Shown one piece after another: positions 11,517 through 22,491 of a stretch of 64,000 bases of DNA. The position numbers were made by a program, and so were the translations under genes. The number at the start of each line of letters is the position of its first letter. Position 1 is the stretch's first letter. Below the pieces are notes generated by a model. That model was not told where the DNA came from and searched no databases. It saw only the letters and a program-made list of their open reading frames with translations. The DNA comes from Adenophora triphylla var. japonica (lineage: Eukaryota; Streptophyta; Magnoliopsida; Asterales; Campanulaceae), in contig JAFEMH010001238.1 in assembly GCA_022495995.1 (NCBI GenBank), positions 124,001-188,000 of the forward strand, written 5' to 3'.

Positions 11517-12491
11517 TTGGAAATCAAACATGATGATGAAGGGTTGGCATTGACAGGATTCTCTGTAGCTCCTTCCAAAGCACAAGTGTGTTGCACTGAC
11601 CTCACCACTACTTCCGATAAAATCCCTCCTGCCATGAGAATGATGAGAAAAATGGGTTATCTTCCGGGACTTGGATTGGGTAGAAGACTTCAGGGTCGCA
11701 ATACCATTATCGATGTAAAGGAACAGACTACCAGATACGGCTTGGGGTACAAACCGAATTCTCGGAATGACAGAAAAGCTAAAGGGATCCAGCTCCATTC
11801 CTACAGTTTATCCCTGACCCATTACTTTACAAAAGGCGAGACACAATACGATAAAAGTGATCACCAGGTCTCCTTGCAGAAAACCCTTCTGGAAAATCTT
11901 GAGAAAATGAGGGGAAAGCCAGCCAATCCTGTTCGAAGAATGTTCCTTGACTTGCGGACATTCACAGGGCTACCACTACCGTTCGAAGCAGTATGTCTTC
12001 AAAGGGAACTCGGACGGCGTCGAGAGTCGGCATCCGGGGTAATGGATTTCTCCGCCTTTCGAGTTAGCTCTTCCAAAGATCGGCCGGATAGAAGGCGCAG
12101 TAGTGAAGACGGTGAGTGGGGCTTGCTACAGGTGTTTGGTGAAGAAGCACATATGCCAGATTTGATCGACTTCAGCTCAGATGATGAGATAGTTGCCGTA
12201 ATTGGAGATGGTGGTGAAAATCCTTTTGATCCACGCACTTTGGTAACTAAGACAGAGATGTCGTTGAAGAATTGGGAGACGTTCTCAGGGCCGATAGCTA
12301 GCCGACAGCAAATGATCGCGGAGCTTGGATTGGTACCCCGTCCTTCTCAACCCAGTCATGTCAAACACCACATTGTCCATACGGTCGAGTCGGGAATCTT
12401 TGAATTCCGAGTCCTCGAGTCATCCAGAAGGCCTCACGCACGAGGACTATCAAAATGTAATCGATGTCATCTTTCCCCTTATTTTGAATGA
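11517..12491 (+). pseudogene. Element C linker with G-patch-like motif
   Basis: A 324-codon open frame contains MRKMGYLPGLGLGRRLQG at about residues 43-60, resembling the glycine-rich G-patch RNA-binding motif known from the protease/RT linker of Ogre-type elements. An acidic segment (LIDFSSDDE) follows at about 217-225. It is the longest intact frame in element C. It should be part of the pol polyprotein but has lost its upstream and downstream reading continuity. Confidence 0.7.
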
Positions 12492-12849
12492 AATGACGAG
12501 ATCTTTACGAGTATCCTCTTATTGCCAACTTAACAAATGATAAATTAACTCAAAACTTAACAACGAGTTAATAATGAATCATTTGAACAAGATGCAAACA
12601 CACTAAATGAACAATACATTAAAGAAATCTTTAAGCGGGTTTCGGAAAAAGAGGAAAACCGGGCCCAAGCTGCCGAGGAGGTTTTGACAAGTGTGAACTT
12701 GGAGTGCTTGTCGAGGAACCTAAAGAGACACGGATCGGAAACTTCTTCCGGGGGGTTGAGCAGGACGGGCGATCGATACGCTCGGAGAATACGTCGACGT
12801 GTTTGCATGGTCATACGGGGATATGCGGGGCTAGACGGTTCAATAGTAG

Positions 12850-13681
12850 AGCACAGAATCCCTCTAACACCGAGATGCTAAGCCGATAAAGCGAGAAACT
12901 AAGGAAGATTAAGCCGAGTGGTCTCTACGGGTCAAAGAAGAGATTGAGAAACTACTGCGGGTAGGATTCATCGAGTCATCGAATATCCGACATGGTTATC
13001 CAATATTGTGACCGTCACCAAGGCCAATGGGAAGGTGCGGCTGGTGTGGATTTCCGAGATCTAAACAAAGGCCGGCCCAAGGACGATTACCCTTTGCCAA
13101 ACATAGACATCTGGTGGACTCCACTGCCAACTACGAAGTCAAATCCTTCGTTGATGGCTTTGCGAGCTACAACCGGATCAAGATGGCCGAGGAAGACCAA
13201 GAAAAGACGGCCTTCACCACACCGTGGGAACTTGCTTGTTATACGGTGATGCCATTTGGGCTTAAGAACGCCGGGGCTACTTACCGAAAAGGGCGGCGGC
13301 CGCGCTTTTTCATGACATGATCCACAAGGAGATTGAGGTCTATGTAGACGACATGATAATCCACTCCAAAGGCGAGGATGGGCAACACTTTGTTGACTGC
13401 GGAAGTTCTTTGAGAGGCGAGACAACATTCCATGAGATTAAACCACACGAATGCACCTTCGGAGTGACAAGGGAAAAGTGCTTGGGTATATGGTCACGGA
13501 GCGAGGTATTGAAGTTGACCCCCAAAAGATCAAAGCCATTATGGATATGAGGCCACCTCGAACCCGGACGAAGTCAAGAGCTTTATGGGAAAAGCTGCGG
13601 TACATCGGCCGTTTCGTCAATCGATTGACCACTATGTGCGAGCCCATCTTCAAGCTCATGAAGAAGAACGTAGACACATAA
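12850..13681 (+). pseudogene. Element C reverse transcriptase
   Basis: Motifs in order across several frames: GVDFRDLNKG (about 13036), PLPNID, VDGFASYNRIKMAEED (the palm motif with D, frame from 13027), TAFTTPWELACYTVMPFGLKNAGATY, and the catalytic YVDDM at 13341-13355 in the frame from 13317. A further frame from 13451 covers the thumb/connection (GYMVTERGIEVDPQKI). At least three frameshifts separate these blocks. Confidence 0.88.
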
Positions 13682-13719
13682 TGGACCGAAGAATGCCGGG
13701 ATGCTTTTGACCGAGATTA

Positions 13720-14620
13720 AGGCATACTTGGTACATCCTCGATGCTATGCCCCCACATAGACAGAAACCTCTTACGCTCTATCTCACTTTCATCCTTGAT
13801 ACGGCGGTTGGGGCTATGCTTGCTCGGGAAAAGAAAGACTCTCGGGTAGAGAATGCCATTTACTTTGTCGGCGGAAGGCTGCGGGGAAGTGAGCTCAATT
13901 ACTCGGCGTGTGAAAAGACTGTGCGGGGCCAGTGCAGGTAGTCGGCAAGTTAAAGCATTATATGCAAGCCCACCCTGTGAATTTGGTCTCAAAAATGGAC
14001 CCCATCAAATACATCTTTGATAAGACTTCTCTCTCGATGCGTCTAGCAAAGTGGTCCTTCTTCTTAGCGGAGTACGACATCAACTATGTGACCAGAAAGG
14101 CTATCAAGGGTCAAGCATTATCAGATCACCTGGCGAACTTCCCTAGTAATGAGGACAGAGGGCCTGAACCCCAATTCCCGGATGAAGGGATCTTTGTAGT
14201 TGAGCCCGAAAACCGATGGCAATTATTCTTTGACGGAGCCGCTAACAAAAGAGGAAACGGCGTCGGGATGCTGCTGGTCGATCCGAAAGATGAGCATACA
14301 CCCATAGCCCTCAAGTTGAACTTCCCTGCCACGAACAATGTCGCCAGTCTGAAGCTTTGCATTCTTTGGTTTGGAAGCTGCCTTAGAAAGGAATGTCAAG
14401 GAGCTCGAAGTTTACGGAGACTCGGCCACGATCATCAACCGGGTTTCCAACAAATGGAAGGCGTGGACCCTAATCTGCGGCGGTATCATGCCCGTATGGA
14501 GGAGTTGGTGGACGGTTCGGATAAGTGACCTTCCACTACTTGCCAAGGGAAAAGAGCAGTTCGCGAGATGCCCTAGCTACTCTAGCCTCATTGGTAGAGA
14601 TCCCGAGGAAAAGCCATAAA
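13720..14620 (+). pseudogene. Element C dual RNase H domains
   Basis: The first RNase H remnant (frame 13747-13941) has YLTFILDTAVGAML, a weakened form of the usual start, then ELNYSACEKT. The second begins in frame 13932-14528 with LFFDGAANKRGNGVGMLLV (first catalytic D), then shifts at about 14355 to a frame with LEAALERNVKELEVYGDSATI (second Glu and Asp). Two RNase H domains in tandem mark the Tat group. A frameshift near 13939 and stops destroy the copy. Confidence 0.85.
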
Positions 14621-14819
14621 ACCCTTCGAGTGGGTAGAAGAGAAGCTCCGGCCTTACATTTGTGAAGTAGACACAGGACCCGAGCCTATAAAGGAACCTG
14701 GTACAATCAAATTTACCGAGTTCCTCAAAGATGGAGAGTCGGCTTTCAAAGACGAAGAAGGTAGACCGAAAGAAGGTGTCGAGCCAAGAGCTTGCAAGCC
14801 TTGAAAAGGTTGGCCTCCC

Positions 14820-15969
14820 ATTATGTCATTCTAGGAGGCAACCTTTGTACAAGAAGTGATACCAAGGACCACTCCTCTTGTGCGTCACTCAAGAAAGGGC
14901 CAAAGAGTTGATGGCCGAAGTCCACAATGGTCCTGCGGTCCTCATATGAATGCGAGCCACGATGCAAGTGATCCTCGGAATGGGTTACTCTTGGATTTCC
15001 ATGGAAAGCAGTATGTCCGGCACGTCCAGAGCATGCGACAAGTGCCGGCGGTTTGCCAACCTCAACCATCTCCCGCCTCATGACACATGTCTTGCATGAC
15101 GACTCCTTGGCCGTTTGCAACTTGGGGTATTGACGTGATAGGGAAAATAGCCCGGCGGAAGCAATGGGCATGAATTTGTGCTAGTAGCCATCGACTACTT
15201 CACCCAGTGGGTAGAGGCCAAGTCCTACAAGGTCCTCACTTCCAAGAAGGTTGCCCGATTCATCAAAGAAAACATAATGTGCGAGATATGGGGTGCCCAG
15301 CGAGATCATTTCCGATAATGGGTCGCACTTTGAAGGGGCTGCGATAGGTTCTTTGTCGAGTCAGAATCACTCGCCACAAGTCGTCTCCGTACGAGACCTC
15401 GGACTAATGGAGCCGTGGAAGGCTGCTAATAAGACGCTCGAACGGATCATCCGGAAAATGGCCACCCGTGGTCGTGATTGGCCCGAAAAGTGCCACTTGG
15501 CACTGCGGGGCTACGAACGTCTGTCGGAAACGGCTACGGGAGAAACTCCTTTTGCCTAACCTACGGGATGGAAGCGGTGTTACCGGTGGAGTTGGAAATC
15601 CCGTCATTAAGGGTCCTCTGGAAAACGGTGTCAATGAAGTAGAATGGTTGCGCGGCCGGCATGATGAGTTGGCTCTGCTTGATGAAAGAAGGCTAAAAGC
15701 CATGGAACACACCCGAGCCTACCGGAGGCGGATGGCGGAGCGTTTGACAAAAGGTTAAGGCCGAGAGACATCAAAGAGGGTGACTTAGTGTTGAAAGTGA
15801 AGCCCCCTACCGAGAGCAAACCCCACAGGAAAATGGGAACCCGTTTGGATCGGCCCTTATGTGGTGCGAGAAGATACTATCGGGAGGAGCCATGAAGCTT
15901 GCGGACACTAGACGGCAATCCCTTTGTCCACCCGGTCAACGGTGATAAGCTCGAAAGATACTATGTCTA
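14820..15969 (+). pseudogene. Element C integrase
   Basis: Zinc-finger remnant CDKCRRFANLNH near 15028. The catalytic core shows VAIDYFTQWVEAKSY (from about 15184, D), then DNGSHFEG in another frame (from 15314, second D), then a C-terminal part ending FVHPVNGDKLERYYV and a TAA at 15968. Numerous frameshifts. The end of integrase is followed at once by A-rich sequence. Confidence 0.85.
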
Positions 15970-15970
15970 A

Positions 15971-16175
15971 ATAAAAAAAAAAAGAAAAAAAAAAAAAAAT
16001 CTTAGTGCAAAAAGAGTAATACCCGGCTAATTTGAAAACCCCAAAAAGGGCGGTCTAGGCAAAAGACGGGGTTGCACATAAAAAAAAAGAAAAAAATCTT
16101 AGTGCAAAAAGAGTAATACCCGGCTAAGTGAAAACCCCAAAAGGGCGGTCTAGGCAAAAAACAGTTGCACATAAA
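15971..16175 (+). repeat. Tandem A-rich/GGTCTAGGC module (two copies)
   Basis: Two ~105-bp copies, each an A-run, then TCTTAGTGCAAAAAGAGTAATACCC, then CCCC-AAAA-GGGCGGTCTAGGCAAAA and TTGCACATA. One copy each of a related block is in F (49578-49633) and D (52029-52085). Confidence 0.8.
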
Positions 16176-16197
16176 AAAAAATATAGTTCACCAGAAT

Positions 16198-16254
16198 GAA
16201 CTACGAAGACCTGAGCCCCTTAGTCTTTCTTGTAAAAGGGGAACGTAGGCAGCC
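16198..16254 (+). other. CTACG/CGTAG two-stem motif, copy 1
   Basis: Outer stem CTACG (16201-16205) with CGTAG (16244-16248). Inner stem CCCCTT (16216-16221) with AAGGGG (16236-16241). Flanks GAA before and GCAGCC after. Confidence 0.65.
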
Positions 16255-16582
16255 ATATATGGTTCGGTCTAAACAATAAAAAAAAAAGGGACAATCAAGC
16301 TTCCATGAAGTGCGTCCTAAACAATAAAAATAAAGGGTATTTCAGTTTTCATAAAACGGGTCCCAATCAATAAGACATTTGAATTTCCATGAAATGTGTC
16401 TTGATTAATTTCTAAGATAATATTTCTTGTTCATTACAAGTTAAAAACTTCTTGATGAGTTCAAGCACGGTCTACTCTTGACTCTGCTAACCTGCTACAA
16501 AGATCTAAAATACAAAAAAAAATGCCTAAATAAACTAATGTGTTTGCAAAATGGCAATAAGGGAATCCTAAGAAAAGATATG

Positions 16583-18166
16583 TCAGTCGTCATTCGTTGA
16601 GTCTTCTTTGGTCTTCTTCCCTTTACCTCGACCCCGTCGAGTTTTCTTTCTCTTCTTCTCTATAAGGTCGGTATCCCTCATCCCGATCTCCGGTATCCTC
16701 ACTGGAGCCTCCACCAAACCCGTGTCAATAAGTGCCTTCTCTACACGAGCACGAGTCCGCACCTCCTCCCTCTGAGTCTCAGTCAAAGGAGCGACCTCGG
16801 ACAATCTCTTGTATCGAACCTCCATATCCCTGATCAGGTCACCCGACTGATTATGGCGACTCGCCTTAGCCTCGGTCTCCCTCGAGTCCTACTCGAGTCA
16901 CGGTCGGCCCCCAATAAAGCGACGTCTCTCCCCCAGAATGACTGAGTCGCTCCCATTTCCCTCTCGTACCGGTCAAGTAGACGGTGGTCAAGATGGTGCT
17001 CTTCACTGCTCCTGAAGATAGCCACAGGTGGGAAAGCGAGTGTATGTCCAAGCCCTCGAGAAGAATGAGAAGGCTGGTGGATCTCTCATATCGATGGCAT
17101 CACCTCCATGGTCCGGATGTCCTCCCAATCGCTCGATGGCTCTGTAATGCCCCGAGCTGCTGGATACCAAGCGGGGAATGTAGAAGGGCGACCGGCGAGA
17201 ACCACTGGAACCCTCACGGCATAAGACTCCTGAAATATCCTCTTGATACGCAATCTCCGGTGAGGTATCCACCAACGGATGTCCGAAGTGGATAGCCTAG
17301 CCATCGTCGGCTCCCGGCTACCACAGTCCTGTTGCCTCGGTGCACCTCTCAGAAATCACCCAGGCAGCTGAGTCGGCAAAGCCCCACAGCAAAGCCCGAG
17401 CCTCTCCTGCGGACCACAAAGTCGGCACGAGTGGACTCCCGAGACCTCATGAAATGGTCTCCCCTAGCCATCTGTCAATGCCATGAAATGTCTCACCCAA
17501 AACCGGTGGGACAATGTCCTTCCCGGCCACTGGATCTCGACCATGTCCAAGAGACCGCCATGTGTCCCCACGGACTCGGCGGTGAACAAAGCAAAAAATA
17601 TGCGAGAGAATGAAGGCATCCATAGCCACCGTGGTCGCGGCCATAGCCGGAGACCCAGGCACACTGCCGGGATATCGAAGGTCAATCTGTCAGGGGCTAT
17701 CATCATCCCCTCGGCCTCTCCCGAGAAATCTGCGAAAAGATGCAAGCTTTACCGCCACGGCACGTCTCCGTCAGCGGAATAGATATAGCCTCAATTTCGG
17801 GACCCCCAATCAAGGCTCGGAAGTCTTCATGCGTTGGGACAATCTCGTTGTAAGAAAAGCGATAAACGTGTCTCCGGACGTCCCAAAACCTTCTTTGCTT
17901 TGCTCTCAAAGGTCCCAATCGGGCGGGAGATCCCTCAAATGCCATAAAGACTTGATCTTGAAGGAAGAATCAAGCAGTCCCTTGTGAAATTGGAAGTTGT
18001 GCTTCACCCAAGATTGAAGATCGGACGAGAAAACGGTCTCGCTTCCCCCTTTGCAATCGACGGGCTTCTCCATTACAAAATGACCAAAGATGGTGTCTTT
18101 AAGTCCAAAATGTGCTGCAGGAACAATTGGGACAAGTCTAAGTTGAAAATGAAATGAAATGGCCAA
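16583..18166 (-). pseudogene. Element C antisense gene 2 (DUF7745-like)
   Basis: Minus-strand frames from about 18166 down to 16583, in an element whose pol reads plus. Readable blocks: QSWVKHNFQFHKGLLDSSF, LWHLRDLPPDW, then RFWDVRRHVYRFSYNEIVPTHEDFRALIG, which resembles the plant DUF7745-type domain found in genes associated with Tat elements. The C-terminus is basic and then acidic (KKRKKTRRGRGKGKK, ending STNDD). Internal stops and shifts are present. A palindrome pair and an AT-rich TATA-like stretch lie just upstream on the minus strand (18244-18206). Family assignment is from memory of the motif and only moderately sure; that it is an antisense ORF of C is well supported by position. 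Confidence 0.55.
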
Positions 18167-18211
18167 GCCTTGCTTTTATTCGAGAAAATAACCGGTTCGA
18201 GACGGGCGTGA

Positions 18212-18251
18212 GCCGCACGGCTTCATTTGCCCTCGGGACCAAACCGCACGG
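18212..18251 (-). promoter_or_regulatory. Palindrome pair before antisense gene 2
   Basis: GCCGCACGGC (18212-18221) and CCGCACGG (18244-18251), both followed by a YTCATTTGCC word on the plus strand. They sit 50-90 bp upstream of the start of the antisense frame, with TTATTTTCTCGAATAAAA in between on the minus strand. Confidence 0.45.
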
Positions 18252-18630
18252 CCTCATTTGCCATCTGCGAGAAAAAAATCTGCGGCAACCAAAGTTGCTG
18301 CCCAAGGGAGTTTTCACCCCACTTTCTCAACCAAGACACTGTACAAAAACATGTCCAGGAAGTCATTCAAGCATTTATATATCATCATAAATCATTTTGG
18401 CCCGTTTCGGCCCCAATTCCAAGCAAAAAAGCGCCCCGAGGCTTAGATAATATGCAAATTTAAAAAGCATAAATTAGAAAAGTAAATAAAACATTACTAC
18501 AATGTCTTCGCCCCATCGGCGCCCAAATAAAGCAAAAAAATAAACAAAGTGTGCATAAATCTTGTCCATTGTTTGTTTTGTTCCTAAATCCACTCTAGAG
18601 ACCTCCTAGGCCTCCGATTCTTCTTCTTCT

Positions 18631-21230
18631 TCATCCTTTGCTTAGCTCATAGACGCTAGCCTCCCTCATCAAGTCCTCACAGTCGCTCACGTCGGACGGA
18701 TGGACATTATCGTGCCCGTACTCGGCCCGGTTTGCTCCGAGAATGTCGGCATTGGGTCCCCGCCCGAGGCATGGCCTTTGGAAGAGTACTCCGAGGCCGA
18801 TGAGGTAGACGCTGTGCCCCGACATGCCTTCTCTTGCGCCCGGGCTCCTGTGCGTCAGCTGCCGCCTTTGAAGTGCGAGCCGGCTTCCTCGAAGGGACCG
18901 GCACATGTCTTTCCGGCCCTGTTACTGCACGACCAATCTGTCATAGGTGCGAGTGGAACACGAGAAAAAGAGGAGAAAAATCTCGAAAAATCTCGGAAAA
19001 TCTCGGAATTGCAAAAAGCAAGAAAGCTAAAAAAGGGAAAGACCCTAAAAGTATACTTACGGTCTTTGTCGGGCGGCGGGGTATCTTGGGGCTCCTTAGT
19101 GTCGGGGACGGGAATCCTCATCCTCCTCGGTACTCCGTGGACCACATAAGACGGAGTGCGCGGGAGGGATCGGCGGGTCGATAGGCTCATCCTCCCCATA
19201 TCCACTGAGTGACCGCCGGCTTCATCGGCTTACGTGGCGTCCTCGGGCGGCTGCTCCATAAATACGGCGTAGGGGGTATCCATGTCAAAGTACTCCTCGG
19301 CGGCCACGCACCTGCACAGTACCTAGCAATCTCATCCGCTTTGCCAATCCACAGGCGTAGCATCCGTCTTTGGAGGATCATGGGGAGTAATGGCGTCGAT
19401 GGAGGGACATGGCCATCTTTGCCTCGAAAATCGGTCCCCCAAATATATGACATCACATGTCGGCCAGTAAGCCATCTCCTCGCCTCGTCGCCTCAATGGC
19501 CTCTCCTAGCAAAATCTCAGGATACGCCCCAAGGGTAGAAGTCCACTCCGTCGTGCCCATCCTGTTGATGACCGGCCTCACCATCTTGTAATCAAAAGTA
19601 ATCCGGGTCTTTCCCAGTGAACTTATCCCTCGCATCTCCCCTCCGGCGGATCATAGCGGGGAAGATGGTGATATCGCTCTGTTGGTTCCACGGAAAGAAC
19701 CCGATCACCTCACGAACCCGGACTGCATGTTCAAAACATCAAAAAAGAGTCATTTCTCTCTCATAAAAGTCTCAAGACGGGAAGAGAAAGAGAAAGAAAG
19801 AGGGACTACCTCGAGGGCAAAGGCGGATCCGTGGAGCGGCTTTATTCAGTACATGCATATCCCGAAGAGAAATAGAGCTCCGCCAATCCGGCCTCTCCCC
19901 GAGACCGTCCCTATCCCATCCACATCCTCCGAGAGAGTCGAGGAGGCTAGTCATGGCCGGCGTCCCGAGAATTAGCAAAAATGGTGGCCAAGCAACATCA
20001 ACCACACGAAAGCTCTAGCAAGCTGGTAGGCGGTCACCTCGCTAACGGCAAAGTCCCGTATGCGGTTACGGGTGCCACCTCGACATTCCGCGTCTCCATC
20101 CCTAGCCCCTTGGGAATCAACTCAAACTCGACCAAAGCTCGGAACTCCTCAGCTGTGATGTGGTCCCTCCAAGTCACGGGCCTCCCAGTGAAGCGTAGAC
20201 CGGTGATAGCCGTGAAATCGGCGGGAGTCAGTCGGCTCTCCCCGGCTCGAGATGGAAGCTATGAGTGCTATCCCACCAAAACTCGAGATAGGGCCTGGAC
20301 CAAGCCCTTGCTCTTAGAGGTGATATGGATCCCCCTGCCAATAGCCTCAATGAAAAGATCTAGGCCGGTAGCCCGCACCAGCTGCTTGGGGTTCGCCCCA
20401 TTCTTCTCGAAATCAGGCATCCTTTCCCAAAGCCTGACTGCTATCTCAGAAGGTCCTCTAGACTTGTTCTCCTGTAGACAAGCACAACAAAGAAATGCGT
20501 CAATCTTTCATCTCATTTCAAAAGCATGCATATATTCAAAAGGTGCACATGTTTTCAAAAGAAAAGCATTCAACAAGAGTTTTCTAGCATCCTTTGCATG
20601 AAAAGACACGTCTTTCATCACTTGAAACACGTCATGTCAAGCCCCATTGCTTTCCTAAAGCACAAAATCACAATTTTCACAATTCTTTGCACATAAGCAT
20701 TATTCTTTCAAAAAAAAAAATGGCATGCATGAATCCTTTTCATCTTCCAAAATCTTGTTTTCTCATTGATAATCAAAATTTTGACCTAGTTCTAGCACAT
20801 GCAAGAACTCCGTCTCACTTTAGACAATTATCATTCTTACTTTATAATCGAGAAAAAAGTGGGTCATTCTCATTATTCTTATCAAATAAATTATGCATGC
20901 ATGTTCTTAGCCTCATAGGTTAATCATCAATGTCTCAAAATCATTCAAAAAATCCTAGGAAAATCCTAGAAAATTCTTAAAATTCGGGTCAAGCCCTAAA
21001 TCAATCAAAATTCAATCAAAATTGACGGAATCGAGCCAAATAAGAACGCTTACCCCAACCGATCGCGGGTTCGTCGATTTGTGCTCTCTTCTCCTCGGAT
21101 AGAGCTCCGATGGAGGCGTAAGAAGGTCATACTTTCTCTCCGTTCGAACGAGCTCTTTCCTCCTCCTCCTAGCGGCTTCCGAGATGTTTCTTCTTGCTTT
21201 CCTTGGTATAGGATTGCCCTCCGGATTCAT
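18631..21230 (-). pseudogene. Element C antisense gene 1 (plant mobile domain-like), spliced
   Basis: First exon from ATG at 21230 (MNPEGNPIPRKARRN, basic) to a donor GGGGTAAGCG near 21055. The acceptor CTACAG near 20474 opens exon 2 (RLWERMPDFEKNGANPKQLVRATGLD, then LTPADFTAITGLRFTGRPV), which resembles the plant mobile domain family of transposon-derived proteins. Exon 2 ends at CTCGAG/GTAGTC near 19808. A third exon follows ACATGCAG near 19729 and ends at a strong GTAAGTATAC donor near 19061. A last exon follows GTGCAG near 18923, with basic residues. At least one frameshift (near 20045) and stops within exon 3 break it. A spliced gene on the opposite strand to pol cannot be expressed from the retroviral transcript and must have its own promoter. 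Confidence 0.6.
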
Positions 21231-21373
21231 TCTTGATCAAAGGAAGCAAGGGAATTGAAGGGTTTTCAAAATTTCTCTCCTCTCTCTCTCTTCCTCGGCT
21301 GGAATGGGCGGCATGTAATGCCCAATTGCCCGTTCAAATCTGTTTTAAATAATCTGGAAAAAACAGACTTCTA

Positions 21374-21413
21374 GCCGTACGGCTTCTTTTTCCTCCATCT
21401 CATGCCGGGCGGC
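21374..21413 (-). promoter_or_regulatory. Palindrome pair and TATA-like box before antisense gene 1
   Basis: GCCGTACGGC (21374-21383, a perfect palindrome) and GCCGGGCGGC (21404-21413) lie about 25 bp before an ATTATTTAAAA TATA-like sequence on the minus strand, followed by a purine-rich leader and the ATG at 21230. The spacing matches the LTR promoter of the same element. Confidence 0.5.
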
Positions 21414-21620
21414 CTCATTCGCTCTGAGCAGAAATTACAATTTTGCCCCTGGACTTTCCACTTGGGCCTACAATTCCCGTTATCCTTTAACTAAGATAAC
21501 CCCTTTCTCAGAAGATGTCCCTTATCTCCTAAGCAATTAAGCTTTCTTCCCAGTCGCCTCCGTTAATTCCGTTATAACGGGATAACGCTAGGTGACAACC
21601 TCCGAATTGTCGAAGCCCGA

Positions 21621-21917
21621 ACTCAAGATACCTCTATCACGAATAGTGAAGTATGCTCGAGTTCTTCTTAACTTTAGATACCTCTATCACGAATAGTGAA
21701 GTATGCTAAAGTTTATCTAAACTCAAGATACCTCTATCACGAATAGTGAAGTATGCTCGAGTTCTTCTAAACTTCAGCTACCTCTATCATAGATAGTGAC
21801 GTACGCTCAAGTTCTTCTGACTTAAGCTACCTCTATCACGAATAGTGAAGTATGCTAAAGTTTTCCAAACTTTAGCTACCTCTATCTCCTCGATAGTGAC
21901 GTAAGCTCTAGTTTCTT
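21621..21917 (+). repeat. ~50-bp tandem hairpin array in element C 3' region
   Basis: Six units starting at 21621, 21671, 21721, 21771, 21820 and 21869. Each unit has arms such as ACTTTAG...CTAAAGT or ACTCAAG...CTCGAGT around a core ATACCTCTATCACGAATAGTG. Several units keep arm complementarity while differing in arm sequence. Confidence 0.85.
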
Positions 21918-21919
21918 CA

Positions 21920-22015
21920 GGTGACAGCCTCCATTAATTGTCAATCGGTGACAACCTCCATTAATTGTCAATCGGTGACAACCTCCATTGTGTCAATGAC
22001 CTCCATTAATTGTCA
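21920..22015 (+). repeat. GGTGACAACCTCCATT tandem repeat
   Basis: Three to four units of about 27-29 bp (GGTGACAACCTCCATTAATT...), directly after the hairpin array. A related single unit is at about 21591. Confidence 0.8.
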
Positions 22016-22064
22016 AAACTCTCAAGGATCCTAGACATCGTTCCTAACTATCTAGTAATGCTTG

Positions 22065-22106
22065 AACTACGATCAAGGCTTGATTCCTCCGGGATACGTA
22101 GGTAGC
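22065..22106 (+). other. CTACG/CGTAG two-stem motif, copy 2
   Basis: Outer CTACG 22067-22071 with CGTAG 22097-22101. Inner ATTCC (22083-22087) with GGGAT (22091-22095), containing one T-G wobble. Confidence 0.6.
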
Positions 22107-22328
22107 CTTTCATAAAAGGTCCAGCCACCCGACCACTTTGGTCACCCTGTTTCTTTGTCACTCATCAGTGATAAAGTAACCCCTCATAGAGGTCTAGATA
22201 TCTGATCACATCGGTCACTTCTAGCATATCCCCAGTAGGATCAATTGCTTGACCTCTTAGGTCATTTTTTCTTCTACTTCCCCAGCAAGAGACCAGTTTC
22301 TCTTCTCCATTACTCAGCGGATCTATTC

Positions 22329-22374
22329 CGAACTCTGGCCTGGCTTGATTCCCACTCGGGATACGTAGGTAGCC
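22329..22374 (+). other. CTACG/CGTAG two-stem motif, copy 3 (outer stem decayed)
   Basis: Inner stem TCCC (22350-22353) with GGGA (22358-22361). CGTAG at 22364-22368 is present but the 5' partner reads CTCTG. It is followed by GTAGCC as in copy 2. Confidence 0.5.
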
Positions 22375-22491
22375 TTCCAGAGGTTCAGCCACTCGACCAC
22401 CTTGGTCTCTCAATCCGTCTCGGCATTCGCCAGATCGGATCCTTTTCTATCGACAACCCCACTCGCCTTGCAAGTGACGTTGCCGAGGGCT

